The notes: generated by a model from the letters alone, not told the origin. 64,000 nt of DNA from Lasiosphaeria ovina (GCA_033439765.1 JAULSN010000002.1:4216001-4280000); one strand, 5' to 3'. Positions 21,752-34,790 are shown, counted from the stretch's first letter. Numbers and translations are program-made.

Positions 21752-23364
21752 TCTGGGGCGGCTTAGGTTCGGGGGGTGTGTTTTATGTGGGCGATAATGG
21801 GTTCTCTCTCTCTCTGACTCGAGGAGTGCCGATATAAATACAAATGTGCTGTCTCTTTGTGTCGTATGTGCATTTCTGTTTTGCGGGCCTAGTATCTCGA
21901 GGTTCGTAGAAGTTGCGCTGCGTGAAAGAAAAGTTGTCACAGCAAGAAAATGTGCTGTTTTGATGTGTCTGTCTGGGAGTAATATTTGGCACCTAGCTAC
22001 CTGGGAATCTTTCGATTAAGCATTGGAGACGGAGACAAAAGGGTCTCCTAGCAAACATAATCGAAAGGAAGTATCAACAAGGAGAGATCGAAAGGAATAT
22101 ATTTACGTAAGGCGCTCAACGCGTACACACCACGTTCATGTTTTGAGACTTGTTATCATATCTCACTACTTCGATGAACCTAACATGTCGAAGTAGCCCA
22201 TCGGCAGAGTTGACAAATAAATAAATTAACTTTTATTCTTCACCTATGTATGTACGTAGTAGGAGAAGAGGATATACAAGCTATCGGAATCTGATATTCA
22301 GGCCTTAAAAAGAAAGAAGAGAAAGCACAAACGAGAGAAGAAGGTGGAGACTAGTTCTAAAAGAAAAGAAAAAAGGGCAAAAAACCGAGGGAAAAGGAAA
22401 CCGGGTCTTGAAAAAAGGGCAAAAAAGAAGAAATTAAATCAAGATGTTATCAATTATAGCAGCGACTCGTTTCGATCGAGTGACCTCCGGGTTCTGAGCC
22501 CGGCGCTTCCGCTGCGCCACGCAGCTGTTTTTAAGCAAGTAAATGTCTTGCGATTGTTGAAAATGGAAGTGGATATCTTTGTATACATACATCTCTAGAG
22601 GCTAGAGGGAGGGAGCGATCCGATAAACAAAAGAAAGCGGATCTTCAGATACCAAAAAGATAGGTTCATCCTTCCCGCTTGATGTGAGTCATGAACACGG
22701 AGACTGTGGATACCGTACGTCGAAAAATACCGGGCAGGGTTTACCTTGCCTATGATGTTTGTTTGGGTTCTCTCTCACCCCGTTTAATACCTTCGGTATT
22801 TCTCGATAGGGTGGATTGTACTGCAGACTGTACCTCATAGCACCTACAGTCCTACAGTTCAAGCATGAAATATCAGCAACACGAAGAGAGAGAAATATAA
22901 AAATGATTGAATCCTTTGATATTACAGAGCGAACAGCAACACGTTATGTCGGGACACTCCAAGAAGACCGTGAAGTATGGGGTTGAAGTAATAAGATACA
23001 AGTGACATACCGTCCATTCACGTTATATCACTCCTTGTGTTAAGCTTGTTTGCATCTTCGCATACCGTTATTTAGCTCTCAATATCATGTATAACATATC
23101 TGACTAGCTGCCAAGTTTCGTCATCATTAATCCAATTGCGTTACCACACATGACGACATAGTAAGTGTTGTTACAGATATTCATCGAGAAACCCGCCCAC
23201 AGGGGCTGCTGAAAGGACTCACCCAAGATAGCATCACAGACAAAAATATACAATTACCTGACTGGCTCAGCCCATCGTAACACCATAGTCCTGTATCTCT
23301 TCTCTGCCCAGTCAACAGTAAACCGATCTTCTTAATCATGGAAATCCGGGCCTGTCTGAAAATT
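21752..23364. other. Convergent gap between dbp10 and the RBR gene
   Basis: AT-richer 3' flanks of both genes. It contains the tRNA-like relic at 22457-22526. No protein gene is recognised. Confidence 0.7.
22457..22526 (-). tRNA. Initiator tRNA-Met-like gene, probably a pseudogene (anticodon CAG)
   Basis: Read on the minus strand, the 70 nt match the eukaryotic initiator tRNA-Met plan. A1 pairs with T72. The D-arm is TGGCGCAGCGGAAGCG, the T-stem pair is ACTCG/CGAGT, and the loop is ATCGAAA, which is characteristic of initiators. The discriminator base is A. Three things are wrong: two nucleotides are missing between the D stem and the anticodon stem, position 4 is T facing T in the acceptor stem, and the anticodon loop reads CTCAGAA, giving CAG where initiators have CAT. 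A T6 run lies about 31 nt downstream on the same strand. It is best read as a degenerate copy; a functional CUG-reading tRNA is unlikely because the long leucine variable arm is absent. Confidence 0.7.
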
Positions 23365-26300
23365 TCATGACACTGCGGGAGACTCCTTCTCCTCGGGCGC
23401 GCCAGGTTCAACATATAGCCTCCATTCTGTGACACGGTCCGGGCCTCTTCCCGGCCCTGAAATTCCCGCGAGCATCGACGCGGTAGGCCCGTCCTGCTTG
23501 TGGACCCGGTTGGCTTTAGGGGGCCGTCTCTTCACCGACGGCGCATGCGGCGATCCGCTAGTTCCTTCAGGCTCTTGATGAGCCCGCCCAGGGGTGACAG
23601 GCCATTCTGCAGATCTTGCGTGCCTGCTGCTGACATAGACATCTTCTTCCCCCATTGGCTTCCTTCTCGAGGTGGGTACCATAGGCACCGCAGGCGGAGG
23701 GGCGGGGGCCTGAGGCAAGGGAGGTCCGAGCGGGTGAGTAGCGGCGCGTGAAGGCGGAGGAGGCGCTCTGGTCGAACTCATGACGCCTATGGGTTCCATC
23801 ACAGCCACGGGGCCCATTATCCCAACGTGGCTCATAGAAGCCACGGGACCCATCAGACCAACAGTGGTGGCTGCCGTCTGCCTGCCATCCGTATTGCCAA
23901 ACCGGCCCGCAAGGCGCCTCTCAAGCGACGAAGTTCGTGGCCTCTTGGGTTCGGGGGCTCGCCGTTTCTCGGCCGATGGTGGCCGACTTCTTTCAGGTGA
24001 CGCATACCGCCGTCTCTCTACTGACGGAACCGGCCACGTCTCAGCTGCTAGAGGTGGTCGTCTTTCTGCTGACGGGGCGCGAGAAGCATTGCGTGACGGG
24101 TTGCGTGACTGACTCTGCCAAATGTCGGGTGTATGAGGCTGCCGTCTTTCGGGCGAAGAGGCATGATACCTTTCTGGAGAAGCATATCGCCTTTCCGGGG
24201 AGACATAGCGCATCCCTCGCGCGCGGCTCACCCCTGAAACATAGTCGAGCCCAGAATTCGATCGATCGAAGGTCGAATGCGGCGCCGGTGGTGCCATCGT
24301 CTGATGCGTCGTCAGGGGCGGCGATGGGACAATGACTGTCTCCGGGCGGCGATGGTATTCCTCTGCTACGGACCGACCGGGGTGGACTTCCCGGTCCATA
24401 GCATCACCTCTATGTCTGCTGTAGTCCCTGTCTCGAGGGTAGTCCTCGGGCTCTTCGTGACCGCCAAAGCCACCGAATGTTCTGGCCCTGCGGGCAACCT
24501 TCTCGTCTCGCTGTTCCTGTAGCCGGCGCAGCAACATCTCTTCCTCGTAGTTTACAGGCCGTGGGCGGACTGCGTGTGGTGGCGGCGGCCCGCTGTCGGT
24601 GCGAAATTCACGGGGCGATGGTGGCCCACTACCCGTAGGAGGAAATCGGGTCCCAGACGCGAAGGGGTTCGACCGCGGCGTCATGGGAACTTGCATGTGG
24701 TCGAGCGGATCGCTTTCCTGGGCATCGAAGTTGAACCAGGGGCATTCACATCTCTTCCACTTCGTCCCACATATCATGCAGAACTCGGCGCCGCAGCGAC
24801 TAGATAGTTTTGTTTAGTAGGATTTAAAGCAGAGAGGGGCTGAGGAGGGGCCCGATGCAAGGACGACCTACCAAGTCATGTGATTACAGCCCTCTTTGAG
24901 CTCAACAACGTGCTTGCATCGATGGCAGCGCTGCCAGCCTTCACGCTTGGCCTGCTCGAGAAGCTGACTGGTATCTTCGTCCCTGGGGCATTCCCTCGAC
25001 GAGTGCCACTTGTTACCGCAATGGCAGCAGACCTTGGTCTTACACCGGCTGCATTTTGCATACTTGCGGCCGTCTTCGCGGCGGATGTCCTCGGGACGAA
25101 TCCACTCGTCGCAGCGCCGAGAAGGACAGTATATCCGGTTTCTGGTCGAGTACTCGGCGAGTTTGTTGTTCCATTCCCTCTTGAAGTTGGTGTCAAACAA
25201 TCGCTCCACCACATTTATCGGAATGTGGTCGGTACAGCATTTGGGCGGCATGCTTTGCGGATCGCGAAGGGAGAGCTTAAAACTCCGGCGAATGCACGAG
25301 TGGCACATGCGGTGCCCGCACTTGAGCTTCGCCGTTTTGTGGACTGGCTTGACCTCGTCCAAGCATGCGACACACTCAACGCTAAGACGACTTGGGTCAG
25401 GACGATAACGACATTAGATGATTGGAGCGGACAGGAACTAACGATCTGACGGGCCTCTCCGACATTGGATTAAGGGTAGAGCCAAAGAAGTTCCCAAGAA
25501 ACATGGAGCGCCTAGTTGACGAGCTGACGCTGTGGGACGGCGTCTGGTGCGACGCTCCGGCAGGGTGCGACCTCTTTACGGAGGAAGAAGGCCTCGAGAC
25601 ATAGCTTTCAGATTCATAGTATTTCCTCGGGGAGGGCCTAACAGCTGAGTTAGTATACGGGCCAGGCTCGGCCTTGGTACCGGATTGCAGCAGACAAGTG
25701 CCGCGTACCTTTTTGACTGTGAGCGAGACCGGTCTTCTTCGAAAGCGCTTTCCTGGCGGTACTCGTCCCGCGGCCGTCGATATTGATCCCGTCTGGCAGA
25801 CGAGTGACGAGATGGTGATCTCGGTCTTGCAAACGACGGCGCATGTCTCAGCATGCGCTCGGGGATGCCGATGTCCTCCTCGTACACCACTTCAGGGCGC
25901 CGGTTCGGGCGATCATGGACCGACCTCGAAACTGGGGGAGGCGCTGGAGCTGCAGGGGCCGGGGGGACGGGGGGAGCGTGCGGGACGGCAGGAACTTCCT
26001 TCCGGTGGTGGTGATGCAGGATGACTTGTTCATCATCCGACGAGTAGGTTACGCCGGTTTCGTCGTCGGACTCTGGGGCCGAAGTTCGGAGCGACCGGCG
26101 GGATTCTGGCGTTGAGCGGTGCGGGTGAGCGGAACGGGGACTTAAGTCACGACGCGACTCGCTGCGGCTGCGGCGGATGTCAAGTCTAGGGGGTGGCGGG
26201 GGGTCGTCGTCGTCATCGTCTTCGTCGTCGTCGTCGTCGTCGTCTTCGTCTTCCTCGTAGACGTAGGTTGGGCGCCGATGTTGCGGGGCTGTGGCAGCCC

Positions 26301-26685
26301 GCGCCAGCACGGGCACGGAAGAGTTGGGCACACGCATGCTCCGTGAGCGTGGGAGCGAGGGCCGCTCGTGCACGGGCGAGGGGATCGTCGTCGTCGATGT
26401 GGCGGTGGAGTTCGTCGGCGATGACGGGGGAGAGGTGGTGGTCGGAGGAGGCGGCGGCCGGTGCTTGCGGCCAGACGCTTTGACGCCGTCAGGTTCTATA
26501 TCTCCATGACGTTTGTGGTGAGGCGAGGAACGAGGGCGTGGCTCGCCGCTCGGGGGCCAATCAATTCGGGGCAGAGATGGCGATTTGCGGTGCTTGTCGC
26601 GGCGGCGGGGGGGGCTTGAGGTGGGTATGCTGGGTGCGCTGGGCCCGCCCTGGAGAGCGTCTGGAGGATCTATGAGGGCTGCCAT
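23365..26685 (-). CDS. RBR (RING-IBR-RING) E3 ubiquitin ligase with long disordered arms
   Basis: RBR ligases take ubiquitin onto a RING2 cysteine before passing it to a substrate. Inferred exons: 26685-25709, 25637-25443, 25381-24872 and 24799-23365, giving 1038 aa. RING1 lies at about 393-445 (VECVACLDEV, KCGHRMCHSCI). The IBR is at about 465-515 (YCPSRRCDEW, CSRCKTKVCCHCGNKWH). RING2 is at about 540-580 (CHRCKHVVEL, EGCNHMTCRCGAEFCMICG), with the likely catalytic cysteine in EGCNHMTC. The last intron splits exactly this motif (MT|CRCG). The 390-residue N-terminal arm is proline/serine-rich with a 15-residue-plus acidic run. The roughly 460-residue C-terminal arm carries repeated SPERR/PSAERR-type units and then a GPVA/MGPV repeat. 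Substrate and site of action are unknown. Confidence 0.9.
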
Positions 26686-29600
26686 TCGTCCCCCGAGTCA
26701 GCCTCGGGCACGCAGCAAGCATAGGTATGTTCGATGCCGGCTTCTCTCTCAACGGGTCGGCGTAGGATGCTTTGACGAGATGTTCGATGGCGCTGCGATG
26801 GACGCTCGATGGCTCCTCGATGGCTGCTCGAGGGCCGGTGCTGGCAGCAGCGACGACGAGTGAGGATGCAGCCAGCGACGATGAGGGGGTTAAGTGTCGG
26901 CCAGATGGTAGCGCGTGGTTGGCTGTCTGTCAGAGCCAGGCCGCGATTGGGCTCTTGGGGTGCTTGGTCTGCATGCGATGCAGGCCTGGGTCTGCACAAG
27001 CACACCTACCCTACCCTAGTCCGGCTCGCCCTGTGCTGCAGTCGGGGCAGACGGGGCGGACGGCTACGGGATTGACCAGCGCCCGATAAATACCTGACTG
27101 GCCCGCAACTGCAGCAGGCAGACCCTTTGGGCAGCGTTAAGCAAGCGTTCGGTCGAGAGTTGAGACTCAAGTGTCGAAGAGCGGCACAGCCCTTGTGGCA
27201 TTACTTTATAACTTTCTGTCTACGGTCTGGTCTGAGGTGAGGGGCTAGAGATGGAAGTGGGCAACCTAATTCCTCGGATCTAATTGCTGCATCTTTACCT
27301 CCCGGGCAGGCACGAATACCCAGTTAGGTTGTCAGAAACACCAAATGGCGCGGGCAGTTGCAGGCCCGACAGCTCGTATAATAAGATGAGTATTTGTACA
27401 GTACATCGTAACTTGAGTACTGGAAGGTAAGATTCAATATTACCTCTGAGCTAATTGTACTAGTGCCATGAAGTGAAAGAAGTTTCTATCCCGCCTAGTA
27501 ACGAATAATAAGGCAGGCAGCCAGGGCTGTTGTGTGTAACCATCCCTTCCGTACATACACAGTAACGAGCAGAGCAGAGGCACTGAAGTGACGGGAGTTC
27601 CTTCTCAGCGCTCGCACTCGACGCCCTGCACAATGGATGGATCCTACCCGACCTTAGGTGAATCTGTCTGTACATACTAGAGCAGACTAGGCACAACCGG
27701 CCCCATTACGGGCTACCTGAACAGAACTCTTAGAGACGTCTTTCCCCATTCGACGTTGCGAAGCCAATCCAATGGCCTACCAGCTTTTTGGCGTGTCGTC
27801 CGCCCTGTTTGTTTGGGCTGGAGCTGCCCCGAATTGATGCATCCACGCAGCCGCTGAAGTTTGAACAGCCGGTGCCCATCCACTCAGGCAGTGGAGGCAT
27901 CAGCACTCCCGTCCTTCGTGAAACCAAGGTTACCTGAGCTTTCTACGGAGCACTTCTTACTGTACCACAGCCAAATGTTCCTTGATTTAGACACCAGGGC
28001 AACAGAATACTGTCAAAAACGATAAAGCAACCCAAGCCCTTGCGCTGCAGCTGACACGCTGCAGATCCAATCCGAACCAAGAATCTACACCCCACGCTCT
28101 TTCTGTTCTATTGTTCAAGTTATGAAACCATGGCCAGACTCGTGCGTAGCCGCGGTCAGTCGCCGAACCGGGAATGAATAATTATCCCGACCGAGGGACA
28201 AAGGCTGGTGCTGGGCTGGGGGGCGGCTGTGCGAGGCAGCCAAACCAAGCCTCTGCGCGTGTGTATGACCTCGCTCCCCGTCCCACAACCGAGCCTGGCC
28301 TTGATCGGTGAGAAGAAGGCGCAAATAAACCCCAACCTATCTTACCTGAGGTGCCTACTCCGAAGGTCTGCCAGAGACAGACTCCGAGGTAACACACAAT
28401 TAAGCAGAACAATGGAAGCACAACAGCGATATCGCATGCCACACACCACACGCTCGATGGCAGAACGCAGCCCCGTGCCGTTGCTATGCCGCGCCGTGCC
28501 AGCAAAGAGCCAAGAGCGAACAGCGAGGCTTCCCCGAAATCGGCTTATGGGGCACAGGCTAGCCGCTAGGTCCTAGCGAAGGAAGCCGCGGAAGCAGCGC
28601 CGGCTCGGGTTCGGCCGTGCGGCGCAGCAGCTCCAACTCCACGGTCCAAGGCTTAACAGGCGCTGATCGGCGCTAAACCGTTAGGGGTCGCGCTGTCATG
28701 GGCACCCTCGGACTGAAGTGGCCCCCCCCTCCCCGAGCCCCCGATAAATCACGGTGTCAACTCCCGATGAACCCCGGCCGCCCCGGCGGTCGTATGACGG
28801 CGCCGGCTCGGAGCAAAGGACGCCCTGCTGCTCCCTGCGACTCTGTATGGCATGGGCGGGCATGTCTCCAGCTGCGGGGCCCGGCAACTGACTGCATGCT
28901 GCTGCAACTGCCGTGCCACCCGGGAACGCCAATATGCGCCGTATGTACAGCGGCAGTCGCTCATAGCCCAGCCAGTGGCTCTTCCCCGGACCTACCTACC
29001 TACCATCAGACGAAGCCGTGGCCCCGTCCAGAGGCCCGGAACTGCTGCAGTGTAGTAATTCGACCCACTCACAATCCGTCCCGCATTTGTCCCGAGACTC
29101 GAAGCTGTTGGATGGCTAGTGAGTGCCAGCGGCGCTCCCGCCCTTTGAGTTGCGGGACTCCCCCAACCATCGACCGTTACTATCGCCGAGAGTGCGTCGA
29201 TGCCGTGAAACCACGGACAAACAAGAGAACGAGCACGGTGCTATCCGGACAAGTCCCCCCGGTTTTCCGCCTGCGCCAACGTCTGCGCTGCGGCGCGAAC
29301 ACTTACTGGTTGGAGGTAAATGAATCGATCGGGCGGGGGACGATGGTACGTACTTAATCAGAAACCTCATGGGGGTCGGGTACAGCAAAGACCCGGGCGC
29401 TTCTATCCAGTGCTTCGGTTACCATCTGCATCCAGCGCGCATCATCGCTGCGAGCACGTGGTAGCTGGAAGGAAGCATGCACGCAGCAATGCTATGCTAA
29501 GCGGCATATCATGTTCATCCTAGCGAACATGACTGGGGGGCGCCTAGCCCATCCAAACCGATGAGCATCGCTACCTACCCGCTGGCCTGGCATGGCTGTA

Positions 29601-30170
29601 TAGCTGGTTGCCTTATCTAGTGTGCTGTACGATGTTCGAGTATTCTTGCCTTGCTGTGTATATGATGCTTTTCGTGTAGGGGGTTGTTCGACGTTCAGGT
29701 CACAGTCTCTTGGAGTAGACAAGGCATATTACAATCCCGGAAACTGCAGGACACTTTCCTTTGATGGTGGAAATCATGGCATCTTTAGAGACCAACATAA
29801 GAAGAAGAATAGAACGCGACTCCTGCTCTCAAGCTCACATGGGGATATGAACCGACTACAGCAAAAAAAAGGAGAGAACTCATGGCCGGCTAAAGGCTCT
29901 AGAGCTGCTGCACCTCTTGATATATTGCCCAGCGAGATACATAAGCGAAACGAACAGAGAGGCCCCAATAAATTACACTACCTCGAACAAACCTGGGAGT
30001 CGGTTACCGATATCATGTATGTAACATTCCTCCCCCACGACGACCCAGGCTGGTTGCATGAACCCTCCCATCCTGGGGTCTTCTGTATGTCTGCAGAAGC
30101 TCGTTTTTTTCGTTTCTTTTTGCTCGTTTATGTCATCAATAGGTACCCGGTAGTACCCAATATGTAGGTA

Positions 30171-30173
<3 letters not shown>

Positions 30174-30203
<30 letters not shown>
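30174..30203. repeat. (TG)n microsatellite
   Basis: About 15 TG units following TATGTAGGTATG, in the gene-free gap. Confidence 0.9.
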
Positions 30204-30205
<2 letters not shown>

Positions 30206-32107
30206 GTGGGCTTTAGACCCCATTCCGGGAGGAATCGCTTCTCGGGGTGGAGGAACACATAACACTTCCATCCCATCCATCCATATCTCCTTTTACACAG
30301 CTCACCTATTCATTCTACTGTCCGCATCATGCCCTCCCCACCCGCGCCCTCCTCCCTGTGTAGGTTAGTATACAATAGCCAGCATTTTTGCCAATGCAGG
30401 CCAGACAGAGAGCATCTAGGGCGTAAACACCGGGCTTTGGTGCCGTCCGGAGGCCCGAGCATTCCTCTTCTTGTATATAAAGTCCAGTCTCTCTCTCTGA
30501 AAAGGGCGAGCATTCCTTTTCTTTTGTTTGGAACACCAGGAATAATTTTGCAATTGCATGTATATATAGGTATTTAGATACATGTAATTACAGTTCTTCA
30601 CTCTTCTTCTCTACCCATCTACCTACCTTTGGTACGCAGGGAAGCAAAGAAGCAGGGACGGAAGAATGTAATGTGTAACGAAACCCTCCCCGAATAATAC
30701 GAGAACTGCCTCGTTGCGCTTGGCCGAAGCTAGGTGCTAGGTAAGGATAACAGTTAGATGATGATGTAGCAAGCTGTTATTGCATAACTCGACAACGTCC
30801 TCCGCCGCGATAGTACTGCCTAGGTAGATATATAAATACCTAAATAACCAATTCTTCATATTTACTCAACGTCCATCAAATAAATCCCGTCCTTTGGCCT
30901 CGCTGGAAAACATCAAGAGAGAACTGGAAGATACAAAAGAGAGAAAAAGACGAGAAGGTGGTCAACATATATAGACCTAAAATAACAAATTCCCGTACAC
31001 CTAGTACTATGATGACGATGTCCCTTTTAATCGTAACAAAACATAATAAGTAAGAAGAAGATGAGAAGGTAAGAAAAAACGACCGTAGCCAATCAGCCAG
31101 TCATCAATCATGACGAAATTGCCTTCGCCTTCCCCAGCGCCCACCCCCCTTTATCTCCAGCGCCAGATCGACAGACAACCAACCAACACCATCAATCGCC
31201 GCACCGCCTTCCTCTTTATTTCGACACCCGAGCCGGCCCCTAAGTAATAATAAAATGTACAGAAAGAACAGAAAGAACAGAAAAAGGAGACGCTGTCAAA
31301 CCCCCATCTCCGTGCAAAGTAAATGGTGGGGGAGCATTTGCGCGGCTGTTTCGGAGGTCAAACGTTTGATTGTGACGGTGGTTGTGACGGTGATGGCAAC
31401 GGCGAATCGGAGCAAACTTTTTTGACGAAACAAAAACGCCGGGATGATATGCCAGGCGACGGAAGGTGATGAATGCGAGAGGGGTTGGAACGCTCCATGC
31501 GGTCTTTTTTTGTTTGGGTGAGTGTAAATCTATGTCGGGAAACCGGCCCGCCACCGCCGCTTTCTCACATGGAAAAACAAAACGTTCCACACACACACGG
31601 CCATTTTCTCTAGGTTCCCCCCCTCTTTCCCCAACCTCTCAAAACCTTGGGGAAATTTTGCGGAGAGGAGCAAAGCGAACCATGGTCACCCCAGACCATT
31701 CGGGCGTATCAAACCCCCTTCCAGCAGGCTGATTCTTGAGCGGCCGGGAGTCGTCAAGGCAGGCAAGGCAGCCTTAGCGTTGGGGCGTGGCTTCTCCTCC
31801 TTTTGGTGCGGTTTGCCTGTCGCTTAGAGTTTTGGTGGTAGTATCCGGAATTGTGCCCACCTTTAAGCCAACTGGGCACCCCAAATGTGGGATGGAAGGT
31901 GCAGAAGGAAGGGGGGAGGGGACCTCAACAGGCCCGACGGTGCGGATCGTCCTTGATGGCCTACCAGGGAATACCAACAACAGCCTCGGAGACACTCTCG
32001 GTGCCTTGCATGGCCCCTTTCCAATTTGATGCGCATCGGCTTTTCGGGGGGGTGGCGGCGGGTGCGCTCAATCCCGAGTCTTGGACCTGCGGGCGAGTGG
32101 TAAATGT

Positions 32108-32123
32108 ACCGCGGTACCGCGGT
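32108..32123. repeat. Perfect 16 bp palindrome
   Basis: ACCGCGGTACCGCGGT is its own reverse complement. It lies about 330 bp beyond the stop codon of the Zn2Cys6 gene. Confidence 0.85.
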
Positions 32124-32450
32124 GACAACGGGATATGGTGGTCCAGGCGGGGCTCGCTTCCGGCGATGTCGTCGAGTGCGTGGGCGGTAATGTTTGTGTA
32201 TGTGTGTGTGTGTATATGCGTTCGTTCCGGCGAGGTAGATGGTAAGATGTCCGTGGTCGCTCGCTCGGCTTGGACGTGCAGCGGTTATTACATGCACTTG
32301 GTATAAGCGGGCTTGTACGCTCTGCGGTTGACGTTCCCACACGGCCGGAAGCGTGTGGCTGAGAGTGGCAAGTGAGACGACAAGAGATGCTAGTCTGCGA
32401 TCGGGCTGCAGCAGACCCGGGGGACGGGAGGGACCCCCTGCAAGGCCAGG

Positions 32451-34790
32451 TCAACCGTTCATACTCAGGAAGGCGCGGCGCCTGACTTCGGCCTCCTTGA
32501 GAATCTCGGCGGACAAGCTGAGGCTGGGAGACAGAACAGAATAGCGCTCAATCTCGACAACAACGCTGTTGATGATCTGGTCGATGGTTTCACGGTGCGG
32601 CACGAGGCTCCAGAGGATGTTGGACAGAGACGGCGACATGGTTGCGCCCATGACGAGCAGTGTCTGCGAGACAATAGAGAGGGCTCCTTGCCAGAGGTAA
32701 GGCATATGTCCGGCGTGACTGCGGTCAATTGGTTAGATTGAGGGGGAACTTTTGAATGTCTGTGCAATAAAGACTCTCCATAACTGCGTTGAAGAGAGAA
32801 ACGAAAAGGCGAACAGTGGGGGGCGGGGAGCCAATGGGGGCAGACGGGAAGCAAATACTTACTGCGCGGTAATGTGCTCCAATTGCCGGATAGAGGCTTC
32901 GAGGCACTTGTGGCAGCTATCCCGCACTGAGGGGTCCAGTACCGCCTCCTCCCTGTCCAGAACCGCGAGGATGTACGGCCGGTAGATGATTGTGCGGCAA
33001 GCAAAGAATCGCAGCCGCAGCACCGTCTGCACGGGGTCCGGAAGCATGGTGCGCGTAAAGGGGAACTGCAGCGGCAGCGGCAGGCTCTCATACCACTGCG
33101 TCAGCTGGAAGTCGAGCTCGGCAACCACGGGCTCGAGGCTGGTGGTCGACGCCATCGAGTCCTTGGAGTAGATGAGCTGGCTGACGCGGTTCAAGAGCCG
33201 CCGCAGCGCAATCTCGGCCAAGAAGTACCACAGGTCGTCGCGCCCGACCGACTCTTGCTCGTCCCCCTCGAAGCCGCACGGCAGGCCCACGTTCTCTTCA
33301 AACGCCACGACGCCCGAGTGGGGCAGGTCGAGCTCGGCGAGCAGGTCGCTCTCAAAGAGGAGCGCATTCCAGTAGATTCTCTCGCTCAGCTCTCGCTGGT
33401 CGGCCGGGACCCTGCTGGGGGCCATCAGGAGCAGCTGCAGCTTCGTGCTCGTCGTGCAGAGCAGGTTCCACGCCTCGAGCGGCCGGACGAGGTAGAACAG
33501 GTAGGCGGCGGCAAGCAGGTGGCATTGTGCCGCAAGCACGCTGTTGGACGTCATCATGCCCGGCAACAGCGCCCACGCTGCCGTAAAGTACTGCAGGCCG
33601 GGCGGGTCCTCGTGGGGCACAATGTTCGATATGCTCCCCCGGAGGCTGGCCTGGCCCAGGGACAGTACCAGGAGCACGATGCAGCTCTCGGGCCCTTCCC
33701 TAAACCCGTTGGAAAGGGCGATGCGGTAGTGGCTCCGCCATGTGTACGGGTTGACACAGGCATACCAGACGTTGACATGGTCGAAGTAGGCCTCAATGTA
33801 GGCATTGGTATTGGACAGGTCGACGCACGGCGTCTTTGTGAGCGAGTGCAGCGGCTCGCGCGCCATCTCGAGCTGCAGCAGGATCTGGGGGTCGTAGGGC
33901 CGCGAAACAAGATCCCGGATCATGGGCCACTGCAGCAAGTGCAGGGCCGCGTTAGTGTGCACCTTGGGCATTGTCGATATGCTGTTGATGTGCGCTGCCG
34001 ACCACGTGCCCAGCCCGCCGCTAGGGATGATGGATACGAAGTTGGCGCCGCCCGGCATCATCATGTTGTCGCCGCTCAGGGCCGTGCCGTTGCTCATGTT
34101 GGGCGAGTCATGCGACATGGCCATGCCGCCTGAATGGCCGCCGCCGACCATGTTCATCTGCAGCAGACTCTCAATGCGGTTGAGGCGCTCCAGGATGAGC
34201 TTGTCGCCTGCGTCGAGCTTGATGCCGGGCTCCCGGTAGACGCAGTCGGCGCCCAGCTCGGTGCACAGCTTGCACTTGGGCTTTGTTCCATCGCACCGCG
34301 ACTTCCGTGAGCGGCAGACCTCGCACTACCAAAACAGTCAGTCAATCTCTACAGCAGCAAAGCAATAGACCCCAGCCCCCGGTTCAGACCAACGACATAC
34401 AGCTATGGTTGCTCTCCGTCGCGGATAGTCGAGGCCGGCGTCCGTGTTTCTCCTCTTCAGCGGGTTGCTGCCCTCGTCGCTCGACGTCTTGTTGAGCCCG
34501 TTGGAGCCGTTGTCTTGGCGGTTCTCGGACGACTGCGAGAGGTCCCGGGCTTTCTGGGCCGATCCCAAAATGCCCTCGCGGCTGAAACTGGGGGTCCTGG
34601 CCGACTTGAGCGAGGTGGGCGACTTGAGCGCGTTCACTCCGTTAGTCGAGGCGAGCAGCTGGGGCGAGGGGATCTCGAGCGAGAAGTCTCGGGACGGCAT
34701 GGCAAACTGCCTCATGATGTTGGCGCTGATGGTGGCCGTCATGGTTCCAGTGGCCGAGAGGGGGGAGTCGCCGTTGGAAGACGGCGACAT
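32451..34790 (-). CDS. Zn2Cys6 fungal-specific transcription factor
   Basis: Probable nuclear DNA-binding regulator; target genes are unknown. Exons inferred: 34790-34401, 34325-32863 and 32718-32451, giving 706 aa. The zinc cluster is only complete after splicing intron 1 (GTATGT to GGTAG). It starts at C131 and follows C-x2-C-x6-C-x6-C-x2-C-x6-C to residue 158. A linker and short coiled coil follow (GDKLILERLNRIESLLQM). A large middle region resembles the fungal-specific regulatory domain (LLQWPMIRDL, YIEAYFDHVNVWYACVNPYT, CIVLLVLSLGQAS). The cluster is preceded by an unusual 130-residue serine/asparagine-rich arm. Intron 2 (144 nt) joins HITA to HHAGHMPYLWQG. Gene-poor flanks give no functional hint. 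Confidence 0.9.

Larger units (their letters stand above)
26686..32450. other. 5.8 kb gap between the RBR start and the Zn2Cys6 gene
   Basis: No gene is recognised on either strand. Open frames such as 28698-29357 (+) look random in composition and lack family motifs. It contains a (TG)n run at 30174-30203, a (TG)n run at 32201-32213 and a perfect 16 bp palindrome at 32108-32123. Promoters, long untranslated regions or noncoding RNAs may be present but cannot be shown. Confidence 0.6.

Noticed and set aside
28698..29357. 219-codon open frame as a gene
   Set aside because: Several overlapping frames exist on both strands in this GC-rich segment, and the translation has no recognisable motif.
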